From the NCBI GenBank assembly GCA_009699165.1, contig WLOR01000025.1:1-15426 (forward strand): a stretch of DNA of 15,426 nucleotides, given 5' to 3'. A model generated the notes under the pieces. The model ran no database searches. It had not been told where the DNA came from and saw nothing but the letters and a program-made list of their open reading frames with translations. The stretch comes from Actinomycetota bacterium (lineage in GTDB: Bacteria > Actinomycetota > Actinomycetes > Nanopelagicales > Nanopelagicaceae). How positions within the stretch are numbered: the first letter of the stretch is position 1; each line of letters begins with the position of its first letter. A program made the translations under genes and the position numbers. Of this stretch, positions 8,651 to 15,426 are shown piece after piece.

Positions 8651-9678
8651 TAAGCGACACCAGCAATAATTCGCAGTACATCATCACTTGAAACAACTCC
8701 TAAAGCCTTGCCTTTTTCACTGACTCTGATGGGGCGCTCATCTGCAATAATCAAACTGCAGGCATCGCGAATAATCATGTCTGCATCGAGCTCTGGCCCA
8801 TCAGTGGCCTCACCTTCTCTAGGTGGACGAGCAATGTAGCGGAGGGTTAAAACATGGGATTTTGCAATATCTCGAACAAAGTTAGCCACATAATCATCAG
8901 CCGGATGTGCAACTAAGTCTTCGGGCGTGCCTATTTGGACTATGGCGCCATCGCGCATTATTGCAATGCGGTCTCCCACTTTTACGGCTTCAGATAAATC
9001 ATGGGTAATAAATACCATTGTCTTGCCAAGTTCGTGATGCAAGCGAATAACCTCTTGCTGCATGTCACGGCGAATAAGTGGGTCAAGTGCACTGAATGGC
9101 TCATCTAAAAAGAGAACTTGGGGGTCAACTGCTAGCGCGCGTGCCAAGCCAACGCGTTGCTGCATGCCGCCAGAGAGTTGTTCAGGATATGCATTTGCAT
9201 AACCTTGCAGCCCCACTAAATCAATAACTTCATTTGCACGTGCATGACGCTCGGCTTTATTAACACCATTAATTTCGAGTGAATAAGCGATGTTGTCAAT
9301 AACTTTACGGTGCGGAAGCAGACCAAAATGCTGGAAGACCATAGAAAAACGTGTTTTACGAAGCTCGCGCAATCGCGCATTATCAACCTTCAAGATATCT
9401 TCACCCTCAAATGTAAGTGATCCCGAAGTTGGTTCGATCAATCGAGTCATACAACGAACAAGTGTGGATTTTCCTGAGCCTGAAAGCCCCATCACAACAA
9501 AGACTTCTCCTGGAGCAACATCGAAGGAAACATCTCGAACCGCGATTGTGTTGCCCGTCTGCGCCCGTAATTCCGATCGTGATAAATCGGCCAATGGAGT
9601 ACCAATAACTTTTTCAGCGTTTGTGCCAAATACTTTCCAGAGATTGTTTACCGAGATCATTGGCGCATCACTACTCAC
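8650..9678 (-). CDS. proV: Glycine betaine/proline ABC transporter ATP-binding protein
   Basis: A 342-residue ProV/OpuAA-family ATPase that powers betaine uptake. In order: the family-specific N-terminus NNLWKVFG; Walker [10 protein letters not shown] (64-72); Q-loop [13 protein letters not shown] signature LSGGMQQ (168-174); Walker B VLFLDEP (188-194); and switch His226 (FITHD). The C-terminal 70 or so residues ([19 protein letters not shown]) look like a shortened CBS region, less than the full CBS pair used by ProV/OpuA proteins to sense ionic strength. The start is GTG at 9676-9678, preceded at good distance by GAGGGG, which overlaps the betB stop. The reduced CBS part may mean uptake is tuned for nutrition rather than osmotic stress (inference). 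Confidence 0.95.
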   Translation of the reverse strand: MSSDAPMISVNNLWKVFGTNAEKVIGTPLADLSRSELRAQTGNTIAVRDVSFDVAPGEVFVVMGLSGSGKSTLVRCMTRLIEPTSGSLTFEGEDILKVDNARLRELRKTRFSMVFQHFGLLPHRKVIDNIAYSLEINGVNKAERHARANEVIDLVGLQGYANAYPEQLSGGMQQRVGLARALAVDPQVLFLDEPFSALDPLIRRDMQQEVIRLHHELGKTMVFITHDLSEAVKVGDRIAIMRDGAIVQIGTPEDLVAHPADDYVANFVRDIAKSHVLTLRYIARPPREGEATDGPELDADMIIRDACSLIIADERPIRVSEKGKALGVVSSDDVLRIIAGVA

Positions 9679-9690
9679 TCAAAAATCCCC

Positions 9691-11169
9691 TCACTCGTGA
9701 TCCCGAAACCATCCAGATCGACTAGGAGCATTGTTGGTCCAAATGTGTTTGATTTCAAGGTACTCACCCAAGCCATGCTCGCCTAATTCGCGACCGATTC
9801 CTGACTGCTTGTAACCACCCCATTCTGCGGCAGGGCGATATGGGCCAAAGTCATTAACCCAGATAGTTCCATGGCGAAGGGCGCTAGCGACTCGGGCCGC
9901 CTTTTTTGCATCCTGACTCCATACGCCCCCGGACAAGCCAAAGACAGTGTCATTTCCAATCGCAATCGCCTCGGCCTCAGTGTCAAATACTTCAACTGTC
10001 ATGACAGGCCCAAAAGACTCTTCTTGAACACATGACATCTCACTGGTGCAGTTATCGAGAACTGTTGGTAGGTAATACCAACCATCTGCATGCTCAGATA
10101 ATTCACTTCGCTTGCCGCCCACCAAAAGCGTTGCGCCTTCGGCAACTGCTTTGTCAACATACAGGCTGACATTGATCAAGTGGGACTTACTTATAAGTGG
10201 TCCGGTCTCAGCCATTACATCATCTGGACCGCCCAAAGTAATGAGTCCTGCACGGCGAACTATCTCTGTGACGACTTGATCGTGAATCGATCGCTCAACA
10301 ATCAATCGAGTTCCTGCCGAACATACTTGACCCGAGTGTAGGAACGCAGCAGTGACTGCATTATCAATGGCTGCGTCAATGTCAGCATCTGCAAAGATAA
10401 TATGTGGATTCTTGCCACCAAGTTCGAGTGCTAACTTCTTTATTGTTGTTGCGGCCGCTCGCATAATTGTTTGGCCAGTAGTTAATCCACCAGTGAAGGA
10501 GACTAAATCTACTCGCGGATCATTTATGAGTGGGGCACCAACAACAGATCCTGGACCTAATATTAAATTAGCAACTCCTTGCGGGGCACCTGCTTCTTCA
10601 ATTATTTTCATTAACGCTATCGCACTCTGCGGAGTTAGTTCACTTGGCTTAACGATAAAGGAACATCCGGCAACTAATGCAGGTGCAACTTTCCAAGCAA
10701 TCTGCAACAACGGATAGTTCCAGGGGCCAATCAGCGATGCGACACCTAGTGGCTCATGCACAATTCGACTTGTTATATGCGCAAGGCCAACATCAACGCT
10801 TCGTCCGTGCTCTTTTAGGCCTAATGCAGCAAAGTGCCTAAAGGTTGCTATGACGTCGGCTAGATCATATTGCGCTTCAATAAAGCGCTTTCCGGTGTCA
10901 TCGCTCTCTTTGCGCGCGATTAAATCTGCATCTCGCTCTAGCAAATCTGCGATCTTTGCTACCAGTGCGCTTCGTTCATTAAATGACCACGATGTAAATA
11001 CTCCTGAGTCAAAGGATTCACGAGCTGCACTGATTGCATCTAAAACATCGCTGTTCGTTGCTTGGCAAACCCTTGCAACCACTCGCTGATCGTGCGGACT
11101 ATGAACATCATGGGCACCACCATCAGATGCTTGTCTCCAAGCACCGTTGATGTAGAGCGTTGCAACCAT
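9691..11169 (-). CDS. betB: NAD(P)-dependent aldehyde dehydrogenase, betaine-aldehyde type
   Basis: A 492-residue aldehyde dehydrogenase with all catalytic elements: Asn151 in GPWNYP, Lys174 in KPSE, the cofactor motif FTGG (225-228), general base Glu249 in LELGGKNP, and nucleophile Cys283 in GQVCSAGTR. Length and motif wording match the betaine aldehyde/gamma-aminobutyraldehyde branch. With a BetA-type dehydrogenase and a betaine transporter in the same operon, the best reading is betaine aldehyde to glycine betaine in the cytoplasm. It could also oxidise the aldehyde released by the amine oxidase. It starts 7 bases after the methyltransferase stop, with no clear Shine-Dalgarno site, so translation may depend on re-initiation. 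Confidence 0.88.
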   Translation of the reverse strand: MVATLYINGAWRQASDGGAHDVHSPHDQRVVARVCQATNSDVLDAISAARESFDSGVFTSWSFNERSALVAKIADLLERDADLIARKESDDTGKRFIEAQYDLADVIATFRHFAALGLKEHGRSVDVGLAHITSRIVHEPLGVASLIGPWNYPLLQIAWKVAPALVAGCSFIVKPSELTPQSAIALMKIIEEAGAPQGVANLILGPGSVVGAPLINDPRVDLVSFTGGLTTGQTIMRAAATTIKKLALELGGKNPHIIFADADIDAAIDNAVTAAFLHSGQVCSAGTRLIVERSIHDQVVTEIVRRAGLITLGGPDDVMAETGPLISKSHLINVSLYVDKAVAEGATLLVGGKRSELSEHADGWYYLPTVLDNCTSEMSCVQEESFGPVMTVEVFDTEAEAIAIGNDTVFGLSGGVWSQDAKKAARVASALRHGTIWVNDFGPYRPAAEWGGYKQSGIGRELGEHGLGEYLEIKHIWTNNAPSRSGWFRDHE

Positions 11170-11176
11170 GGTGAAT

Positions 11177-12613
11177 TTAATCTAGTTGGCTCTTGCGCAT
11201 TGCCACAAACTCATCGAGCTCTTGGCGCATGCGTGGATCCATCTCAGGGGCGACATAATCCTCTAACTTCTTCTTATAGATCTCGGCAGCTCGCGCCTTT
11301 GTATCTTTAGCTCCCAATCGCGTCCAGCGCTCGAAGTTATCGCTATTCGTCAAGAATGGACGGTAGAAACAGTCACGGAATCGCTCCATGGTGTGGGCTG
11401 CTCCTAAGAAGTGACCGCCATGGCCGACTTCAAGATGGGCATCAAAGGCGAGTGATTCGACATTGAACTCAAGTGGAGTGAACTCGGTCATCAACGATTG
11501 AAGAATTTCAATATCGAGAACGAATTTTTCATAGCAAGAGACAAGTCCACCCTCTAACCAACCTGCAGTGTGCATGACCCAGTTGGTTCCAGATAAGAAC
11601 GTTGGCATCATCGTCATCATTGATTGATAAGCCGACTGTGCATCAACTGTTTGAGATGAGTTTAGGCCGCCACCTCCACGAAATGGAAGGTTAAAACTAC
11701 GTGCAATTTGGCCTGTACAGAGCAGTCCAATTCCAGATTCTGGCGTACCGAACTGTGGTGAACCCGATTGCATATCTATATTTGAGAGAAATGAACCAAA
11801 GACGATTGGGCAGCCTGGATTTAAGGTCTGAGCAAGTGCAATTCCTGTGAGCGCTTCAGCGATTTGCTGTGCCAGAGTCGCTGGAATTGTTACTGGACTC
11901 ATTGCTCCCATTAGTAAGAACGGTGTAACTACAACAGGCTGACCCGCTAATACATATTCGCGCAGTGAATCTAACATGCGATCATCCCAGCGCAAAGGTG
12001 AGTTGCAGTTAACGAGCGAAATTAACGCTGGAGTTTCTACAATCGCGTTTCGCCCGCCATGAATAATCTCTGCCATCTTGATTACATCTTTTGCGTTCTC
12101 TGCTGTTACAACATTTCCCATAAAGAACTTGTCCGTCAAAGTTGCAGCTGCATATGCCATATCTAAGTGGCGTGAATCAAGAGATAAGTCATTCGGTTCG
12201 CAAACAACTCCGCCTACGCTATCGAGTGCATCAAATGATTGAGCTAACTTACAAAAGTTTTCATAGTCGTTAAAAGTTGCATCTCTGCGAATATCGCCTT
12301 CGCGCACAAAGGGCGGTCCATAGACTCCGCCGAATACCATTGAGTTGCCACCAATATGAACATTGTTCTTTGGATTGCGAGCGCGAAGATTAAACTCACT
12401 TGGCGCAAGCGCGCACTGCTTTAAGATCCAGTCTGGATCAAACTTAACATTGTCGCCTTCTACAATCTGTCCGGCATCACGAAGTACATCCAATGCCCAA
12501 GGAGACATGAACTCGATACCGATTTCAGAGACGATGCGTCGCCATCCCAGCGTCAACGTCGCCATAGATTCTTGGCTCAAGATCTCATATCGAGGCATTC
12601 GATTTTCAAACAT
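11177..12613 (-). CDS. MttB-family corrinoid methyltransferase, non-pyrrolysine (glycine betaine type)
   Basis: A 478-residue member of the trimethylamine methyltransferase (MttB, COG5598) superfamily. These TIM-barrel enzymes move a methyl group from a quaternary or tertiary amine to Co(I) of a partner corrinoid protein. The reading frame has no in-frame amber codon at full family length, so unlike archaeal MttB it does not need pyrrolysine. It belongs with non-Pyl homologues such as MtgB (glycine betaine), MtpB (proline betaine) and MtcB (carnitine). The GGGGLNSSQTVDAQSAYQ segment and the C-terminal GHGGHFLGAAHT are typical family blocks. The gene leads the leftward operon, has a good AAGGAG site (12620-12625), and faces the corrinoid-protein operon across a shared operator. 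Glycine betaine is the preferred substrate from context (BetA, BetB, transporter); dimethylglycine would be the product. Superfamily is sure, substrate is not. Confidence 0.9.
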   Translation of the reverse strand: MFENRMPRYEILSQESMATLTLGWRRIVSEIGIEFMSPWALDVLRDAGQIVEGDNVKFDPDWILKQCALAPSEFNLRARNPKNNVHIGGNSMVFGGVYGPPFVREGDIRRDATFNDYENFCKLAQSFDALDSVGGVVCEPNDLSLDSRHLDMAYAAATLTDKFFMGNVVTAENAKDVIKMAEIIHGGRNAIVETPALISLVNCNSPLRWDDRMLDSLREYVLAGQPVVVTPFLLMGAMSPVTIPATLAQQIAEALTGIALAQTLNPGCPIVFGSFLSNIDMQSGSPQFGTPESGIGLLCTGQIARSFNLPFRGGGGLNSSQTVDAQSAYQSMMTMMPTFLSGTNWVMHTAGWLEGGLVSCYEKFVLDIEILQSLMTEFTPLEFNVESLAFDAHLEVGHGGHFLGAAHTMERFRDCFYRPFLTNSDNFERWTRLGAKDTKARAAEIYKKKLEDYVAPEMDPRMRQELDEFVAMRKSQLD

Positions 12614-12619
12614 GGACTT

Positions 12620-12625
12620 CTCCTT
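12620..12625 (-). promoter_or_regulatory. Shine-Dalgarno site of the methyltransferase gene
   Basis: AAGGAG on the minus strand with a 6-base spacer to the ATG at 12613. It fixes the start of the first gene of the leftward operon. Confidence 0.75.
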
Positions 12626-12634
12626 CTGTGCCTA

Positions 12635-12664
12635 TTGACCACTGGACACCAACGAGAATACCCT
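12635..12664 (+). promoter_or_regulatory. Candidate sigma-70-type promoter for the iclR operon
   Basis: TTGACC (12635-12640) resembles a -35 box. TACCCT (12659-12664), 18 bases on, is a weak -10. Transcription would begin at the left edge of the operator, so a bound regulator would block it. On the other strand TATTCT (12655-12660) could be the -10 for the leftward operon, but I see no convincing -35 for it. Other assignments are possible. Confidence 0.35.
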
Positions 12665-12671
12665 TAGATAG

Positions 12672-12698
12672 TGGAACAGTGGTTCCATATTATGGAAC
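12672..12698. promoter_or_regulatory. IclR-type operator with three half-sites
   Basis: Three alternating half-sites: TGGAAC (12672-12677), GTTCCA (12682-12687) and TGGAAC (12693-12698). The last two form a perfect 17-base palindrome GTTCCATATTATGGAAC with a single central base. The first two form TGGAAC-4-GTTCCA. IclR-family regulators typically bind such GTTCC/GGAAC palindromes. It lies between the divergent operons and just upstream of the regulator's start, so it probably controls both and is autoregulatory. Confidence 0.8.
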
Positions 12699-12714
12699 AC
12701 TATCGGCGATGGCG

Positions 12715-12720
12715 AGGTGA
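12715..12720 (+). promoter_or_regulatory. Shine-Dalgarno site that decides the IclR start
   Basis: AGGTGA (part of GCGAGGTGA) lies 4 bases before GTG at 12725. The longer in-frame GTG at 12671 would start inside the operator and lacks such a site, so 12725 is preferred. Confidence 0.65.
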
Positions 12721-12724
12721 TGCT

Positions 12725-13486
12725 GTGAGTGAGTTAGTCAGTGGAACTCAGGCGATTGATCGCGCCAGTGCTTTGCTGATTCACGTCTTAGAGGCGACAA
12801 CTCCCCCAATTCTCTCGGAGCTCTCGCGCACTCACGAGATTCCAAAGAGCACCACATCGCGAATGTTAAGTGCACTAGAGCGCCAAGGCCTCGTCCGACG
12901 AGATCGAAATGGTGCATTCATTGCCGGCGATGTACTTACTCAGTTTGCTCGTTCACAAAATCACGACTCGGTCTTGGTCTCTCGCATGCATCCAGTCTTA
13001 GAAAAATTAGCTATGAGTACGGGTGAGACTGCGAATTTAGCGGTAGCAAGTAACGGCGAGATGAAACTAATTGATCAAGTAGATGGCCATTACCTATTAG
13101 GTGCAACAAACTGGGTTGGAAAGCGCATTCCATTTCATGCATCTGCCCTCGGCAAGATTTTGCTTGCATATGGAGCCGCGACTATCCCCCTAGGGAAGTT
13201 AGACAAGCTCACGACTAAGACAATCACGTCACGACCTAGACTTTTGAGCGAACTCGAAAATGTTCGTAAAAAGGGCTTCGCGATAATTGTCGATGAGTTA
13301 GAAGATGGTTTAGTAGCAGTCGCAGCCCCGATTCGCGAGGATGATGGACGCGTTGTCGGAGCCATTTCAATCTCAGGTCCATCCCCACGCCTAACACAAC
13401 GAGATTTATCTAAGATAGGTGAAGTAATTATTCAAGAGATCCACGTACTCCAAGCAAACCACGAAGGAAAGATAGGTGCAGCATGA
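12725..13486 (+). CDS. IclR-family transcriptional regulator
   Basis: About 253 residues from the preferred GTG, the usual size for IclR regulators. Residues about 11-59 form the winged helix-turn-helix, with LSELSRTHEIPKSTTSRMLSALE as two helices and the wing after LVRR. The C-terminal effector domain carries family blocks: GETANLAV, RIPFHASALGKILLA, GFAIIVDELEDGLVAVAAPI and VVGAISISGPS. The effector could be choline, glycine betaine or a demethylation product, but the sequence does not say. It heads the rightward operon and overlaps the corrinoid-protein gene by 4 bases (ATGA). The palindromic operator directly upstream points to autoregulation and control of the divergent methyltransferase-transporter operon. 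Confidence 0.92.
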   Translation: MSELVSGTQAIDRASALLIHVLEATTPPILSELSRTHEIPKSTTSRMLSALERQGLVRRDRNGAFIAGDVLTQFARSQNHDSVLVSRMHPVLEKLAMSTGETANLAVASNGEMKLIDQVDGHYLLGATNWVGKRIPFHASALGKILLAYGAATIPLGKLDKLTTKTITSRPRLLSELENVRKKGFAIIVDELEDGLVAVAAPIREDDGRVVGAISISGPSPRLTQRDLSKIGEVIIQEIHVLQANHEGKIGAA

Positions 13487-14148
13487 CTCATGACGACATC
13501 ATCAAAGCGCTCTTTGACGAGACTTTGGTTGGAAATGCTCCTGCAGTTTTAGAGCTCACCAATCAAGGAATAGCCGAAGGGATGACTCCGGGCACAATTC
13601 TCTTTGATGCTTTAATTCCAGCCCTTGAAGAAGTTGGCGCACGATTTGAACGTGGAGATTTCTTCGTTCCAGAGATGCTCATCTCAGGCAAAGCGATGTC
13701 TGGTGCACTTAACGTGCTTCGACCTTTGCTTGCCGAAACTGGCGCTGAAACCGTCGGAACATTTTTGATGGGCACTGTTAAAGGCGACGTCCACGACATT
13801 GGCAAGAACCTTGTAAATATCATGCTTGAAGGCGCTGGATTTAACGTTATCGACCTTGGTGTTCAAGTCGCTCCTGAAAAATTCGTTGCAGGAATCCTTG
13901 AGCACAAGCCGGATATTGTCGGAATGTCAGCGTTCCTAACAACGACGATGCCGATGTTTAAAGTCAACATCCACGAGATCACTAAAGCTGGACTACGCGA
14001 TCAAGTCATCATTATGGTCGGTGGCGCCCCTGTGACTCAAGAGTATGCCGATGTAGTTGGCGCAGATGGTTTCGCTGCCGATGCATCAACTGCAGTACGA
14101 ATAGCTAAAGATCTCATCGCCAAGAAGCGCGCATCGGTTACTGCATAA
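13483..14148 (+). CDS. B12-binding corrinoid protein (MttC/MtgC type)
   Basis: A 221-residue methyltransferase corrinoid protein. The N-terminal helical B12-cap domain (about 1-85) contains FERGDFFVPEML. The C-terminal Rossmann-like cobalamin domain has the lower-ligand motif GDVHDIGKN, with Asp102, His104 and Gly107 forming DxHxxG, then MSAFLTTTM and VGGAPVT. Such proteins receive a methyl group from an MttB-family enzyme and pass it to a second methyltransferase acting on tetrahydrofolate. The gene directly follows, and overlaps, iclR and precedes the MetV/MetF pair. Its methyl-donor enzyme is almost certainly the MttB homologue on the other side of the shared operator. It is too short to be MetH, and no pterin or homocysteine domains are attached. 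Confidence 0.95.
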   Translation: MTHDDIIKALFDETLVGNAPAVLELTNQGIAEGMTPGTILFDALIPALEEVGARFERGDFFVPEMLISGKAMSGALNVLRPLLAETGAETVGTFLMGTVKGDVHDIGKNLVNIMLEGAGFNVIDLGVQVAPEKFVAGILEHKPDIVGMSAFLTTTMPMFKVNIHEITKAGLRDQVIIMVGGAPVTQEYADVVGADGFAADASTAVRIAKDLIAKKRASVTA

Positions 14149-14157
14149 AGTTCTACG

Positions 14158-14538
14158 ATGTTAAAAAAACTTCTGCCACTTGTTGAACATGCGATAAAGA
14201 AACCCGTATGGGACTGTCGCATGTGCGGGCAGTGCGTTTTGCACTCAACTGGTATGACATGTCCGATGACTTGTCCAAAGACTTTGCGCAATGGTCCATG
14301 TGGCGGGGTACGCGAAAATGGAAACTGCGAAGTAAAACCTGAGATGCAGTGCATCTGGGTGAAGGCCTACGATCGCACCGTCTCATTGCCACTACCTAAG
14401 GTATGGAAAGAGCATTACAACGAGCTTCGCCCGCCAGTTGATATGCAACTTCAGGGGACTTCATCCTGGATCAACTTAGTGACAAGGCGAGATCAACAGG
14501 TTCCTGGTGGCTGGTCGACAGAGACTAGTGATCACTAA
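14158..14538 (+). CDS. MetV-like, methylenetetrahydrofolate reductase C-terminal (MTHFR-C) cysteine-rich protein
   Basis: A 126-residue protein with eight cysteines in the first 65 residues (20, 23, 26, 35, 39, 48, 57, 65), starting CxxCxxC then CxxxC, within DCRMCGQC, CPMTCPKTLRNGPCGG and EMQCIW. This is the hallmark of the MTHFR-C domain found as the MetV subunit of MetVF reductases in acetogens, where it binds iron-sulfur clusters and serves as electron partner of MetF. It ends one base into the metF start (TAATG), so the two are translationally coupled and should form a complex. In this pathway the complex would run in the oxidative direction, methyl-THF to methylene-THF. The electron acceptor is not evident. 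The Shine-Dalgarno site in the 9-base gap after the corrinoid-protein gene is weak. Confidence 0.85.
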   Translation: MLKKLLPLVEHAIKKPVWDCRMCGQCVLHSTGMTCPMTCPKTLRNGPCGGVRENGNCEVKPEMQCIWVKAYDRTVSLPLPKVWKEHYNELRPPVDMQLQGTSSWINLVTRRDQQVPGGWSTETSDH

Positions 14539-15426
14539 TGTCATTGCTGCGAGAGAAGTTAGAAAACAGTAACGAGCGAGTATTCACCGCTGAGTTTCCC
14601 TCTATCGATGGTGGCGGAATGGTTAGCGTAGAAAAAAATGTTGCACGATTAGCCCCATGGTTTGATGCCGTTAACGCTACAGATAATCCAGCTGCACATG
14701 CCCATGCCTCCAACACCACAACTGCAATTGCAATGAAGATGTTTGACCTTGAACCAATCATGCAGATTGTCTGCCGCGATAAAAACCGCCTAGCCATTCA
14801 ATCCGACATGATGGGCGCTTCGCTGCATGGCATCACAAATATCTCACTGCTTACTGGGGATGATGTAACTGCAGGAGATGAGCCCGAAGCCCGTAGAGTC
14901 TTTGATATTGATAGCGCGCAAGCAATCAATATCGCCCGCATTATGACCACCGGTCAGTACTTATCAGGGCGAAAGATCAATCCCGCCCCTGATTTCTATA
15001 TCGGCGCAGTTGAAAATGCGGCGGCTCCCCCATTTGATTATCGAATCCAGCGCGCTCTCAAGAAGCACCGCGCAGGTGCGAGATTCTTGCAACTACAGAT
15101 TTGCTACCACCCTGATCGACTTGAAGCTTTCTGTAGAGGCGTTGCAGAAGTTGCACCTGACCTAAAGCTAATCCCAACCGTGGTTTTAATGAAAGGCGCT
15201 AAAGGCTTGAGCTTTATGAATGATAAGGTTCCCGGCATCGACGTTCCAGTTGATACTTTGAAACGTGTTCAAAGCGCCAGTGATCCCAGCGTTGAGGTCA
15301 ATAAATTAACTCTTGAGCTGGCACAGCATGCCTTAACACTTCCTGGTGTCCGAGGTCTGCACATAACTGATTTTAGACATGATGACACGCTCGCTATTTT
15401 TATGAACGACCTAGGCAGAACACCAA
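14538..15426 (+). CDS. metF: Methylenetetrahydrofolate reductase MetF (3' partial)
   Basis: The frame is open from ATG 14538 to the right edge (296 codons seen), most or nearly all of a typical 290-310 residue MetF. It begins MSLLREKLENSNERVFTAEF, where Glu19 in TAEFPS fits the catalytic acid of the family. It continues with the flavin/folate barrel blocks VNATDNPAAHAHAS, HGITNISLLTGDD, FYIGAV, FLQLQICY and GVRGLHI. It interconverts 5,10-methylene-THF and 5-methyl-THF with FAD. The overlap with the MetV-like gene marks it as the MetV-dependent form. In this operon it most likely oxidises methyl groups taken from betaine rather than making methyl-THF for methionine (inference). Whether it ends just past the edge cannot be seen. 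Confidence 0.93.
   Translation, partial: MSLLREKLENSNERVFTAEFPSIDGGGMVSVEKNVARLAPWFDAVNATDNPAAHAHASNTTTAIAMKMFDLEPIMQIVCRDKNRLAIQSDMMGASLHGITNISLLTGDDVTAGDEPEARRVFDIDSAQAINIARIMTTGQYLSGRKINPAPDFYIGAVENAAAPPFDYRIQRALKKHRAGARFLQLQICYHPDRLEAFCRGVAEVAPDLKLIPTVVLMKGAKGLSFMNDKVPGIDVPVDTLKRVQSASDPSVEVNKLTLELAQHALTLPGVRGLHITDFRHDDTLAIFMNDLGRTP

Noticed and set aside
11177..12613. Possible pyrrolysine-containing MttB
   Set aside because: The gene is open at full family length with no in-frame TAG, so no amber decoding is needed.
12671..12724. Longer IclR start at GTG 12671
   Set aside because: It would place the first codons inside the operator palindrome and has no Shine-Dalgarno site; GTG 12725 follows AGGTGA and gives the normal family length.
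13483..14148. Corrinoid protein as part of a split methionine synthase
   Set aside because: No homocysteine-binding, pterin-binding or activation domains are nearby, and the neighbours match MtgC-type methyltransferase systems.

Overview
The window reads as one catabolic island for choline and glycine betaine in a low-to-mid GC actinobacterium. The lineage is an inference. It rests on an Arthrobacter-type copper amine oxidase, a tandem-fused betaine permease, an IclR regulator and UbiA/LpqC-like domains, all in densely packed, often overlapping genes of moderate GC. A streamlined aquatic actinobacterium would fit, but the sequence does not prove it. There are no RNA genes, insertion sequences or CRISPR arrays, and no gene-free stretch longer than about 110 bases.

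Layout. A single divergent control region (about 12614-12724) separates two gene sets. Leftward on the minus strand, from 12613 to the left edge, are: a non-pyrrolysine MttB-family methyltransferase, a betaine-aldehyde-type dehydrogenase, a ProV/ProW/ProX-type betaine ABC transporter, a BetA-type GMC dehydrogenase, FdhD, a copper amine oxidase, and an unusual UbiA-esterase fusion cut by the window edge. Rightward on the plus strand are: an IclR regulator, a B12-binding corrinoid protein, an eight-cysteine MetV-type (MTHFR-C) protein, and MetF, cut by the right edge. The control region carries three TGGAAC/GTTCCA half-sites, including a perfect 17-bp palindrome typical of IclR operators.

How the genes work together (inferred from families and context). 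The transporter imports betaine or choline. BetA and BetB would convert choline to glycine betaine. The MttB homologue would move a methyl group from the quaternary amine to the corrinoid protein. MetV plus MetF would then oxidise methyl-tetrahydrofolate to methylene-tetrahydrofolate. This resembles the corrinoid betaine demethylation known from anaerobes such as acetogens and Desulfitobacterium (MtgB systems), but here it sits beside O2-using and respiratory enzymes. FdhD points to a molybdenum or tungsten formate dehydrogenase elsewhere, which would be the end of C1 oxidation. The amine oxidase may handle a primary amine. Not visible are a methylcorrinoid:THF methyltransferase, a corrinoid reactivase and dimethylglycine-processing enzymes. 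Some may lie just past the right edge.
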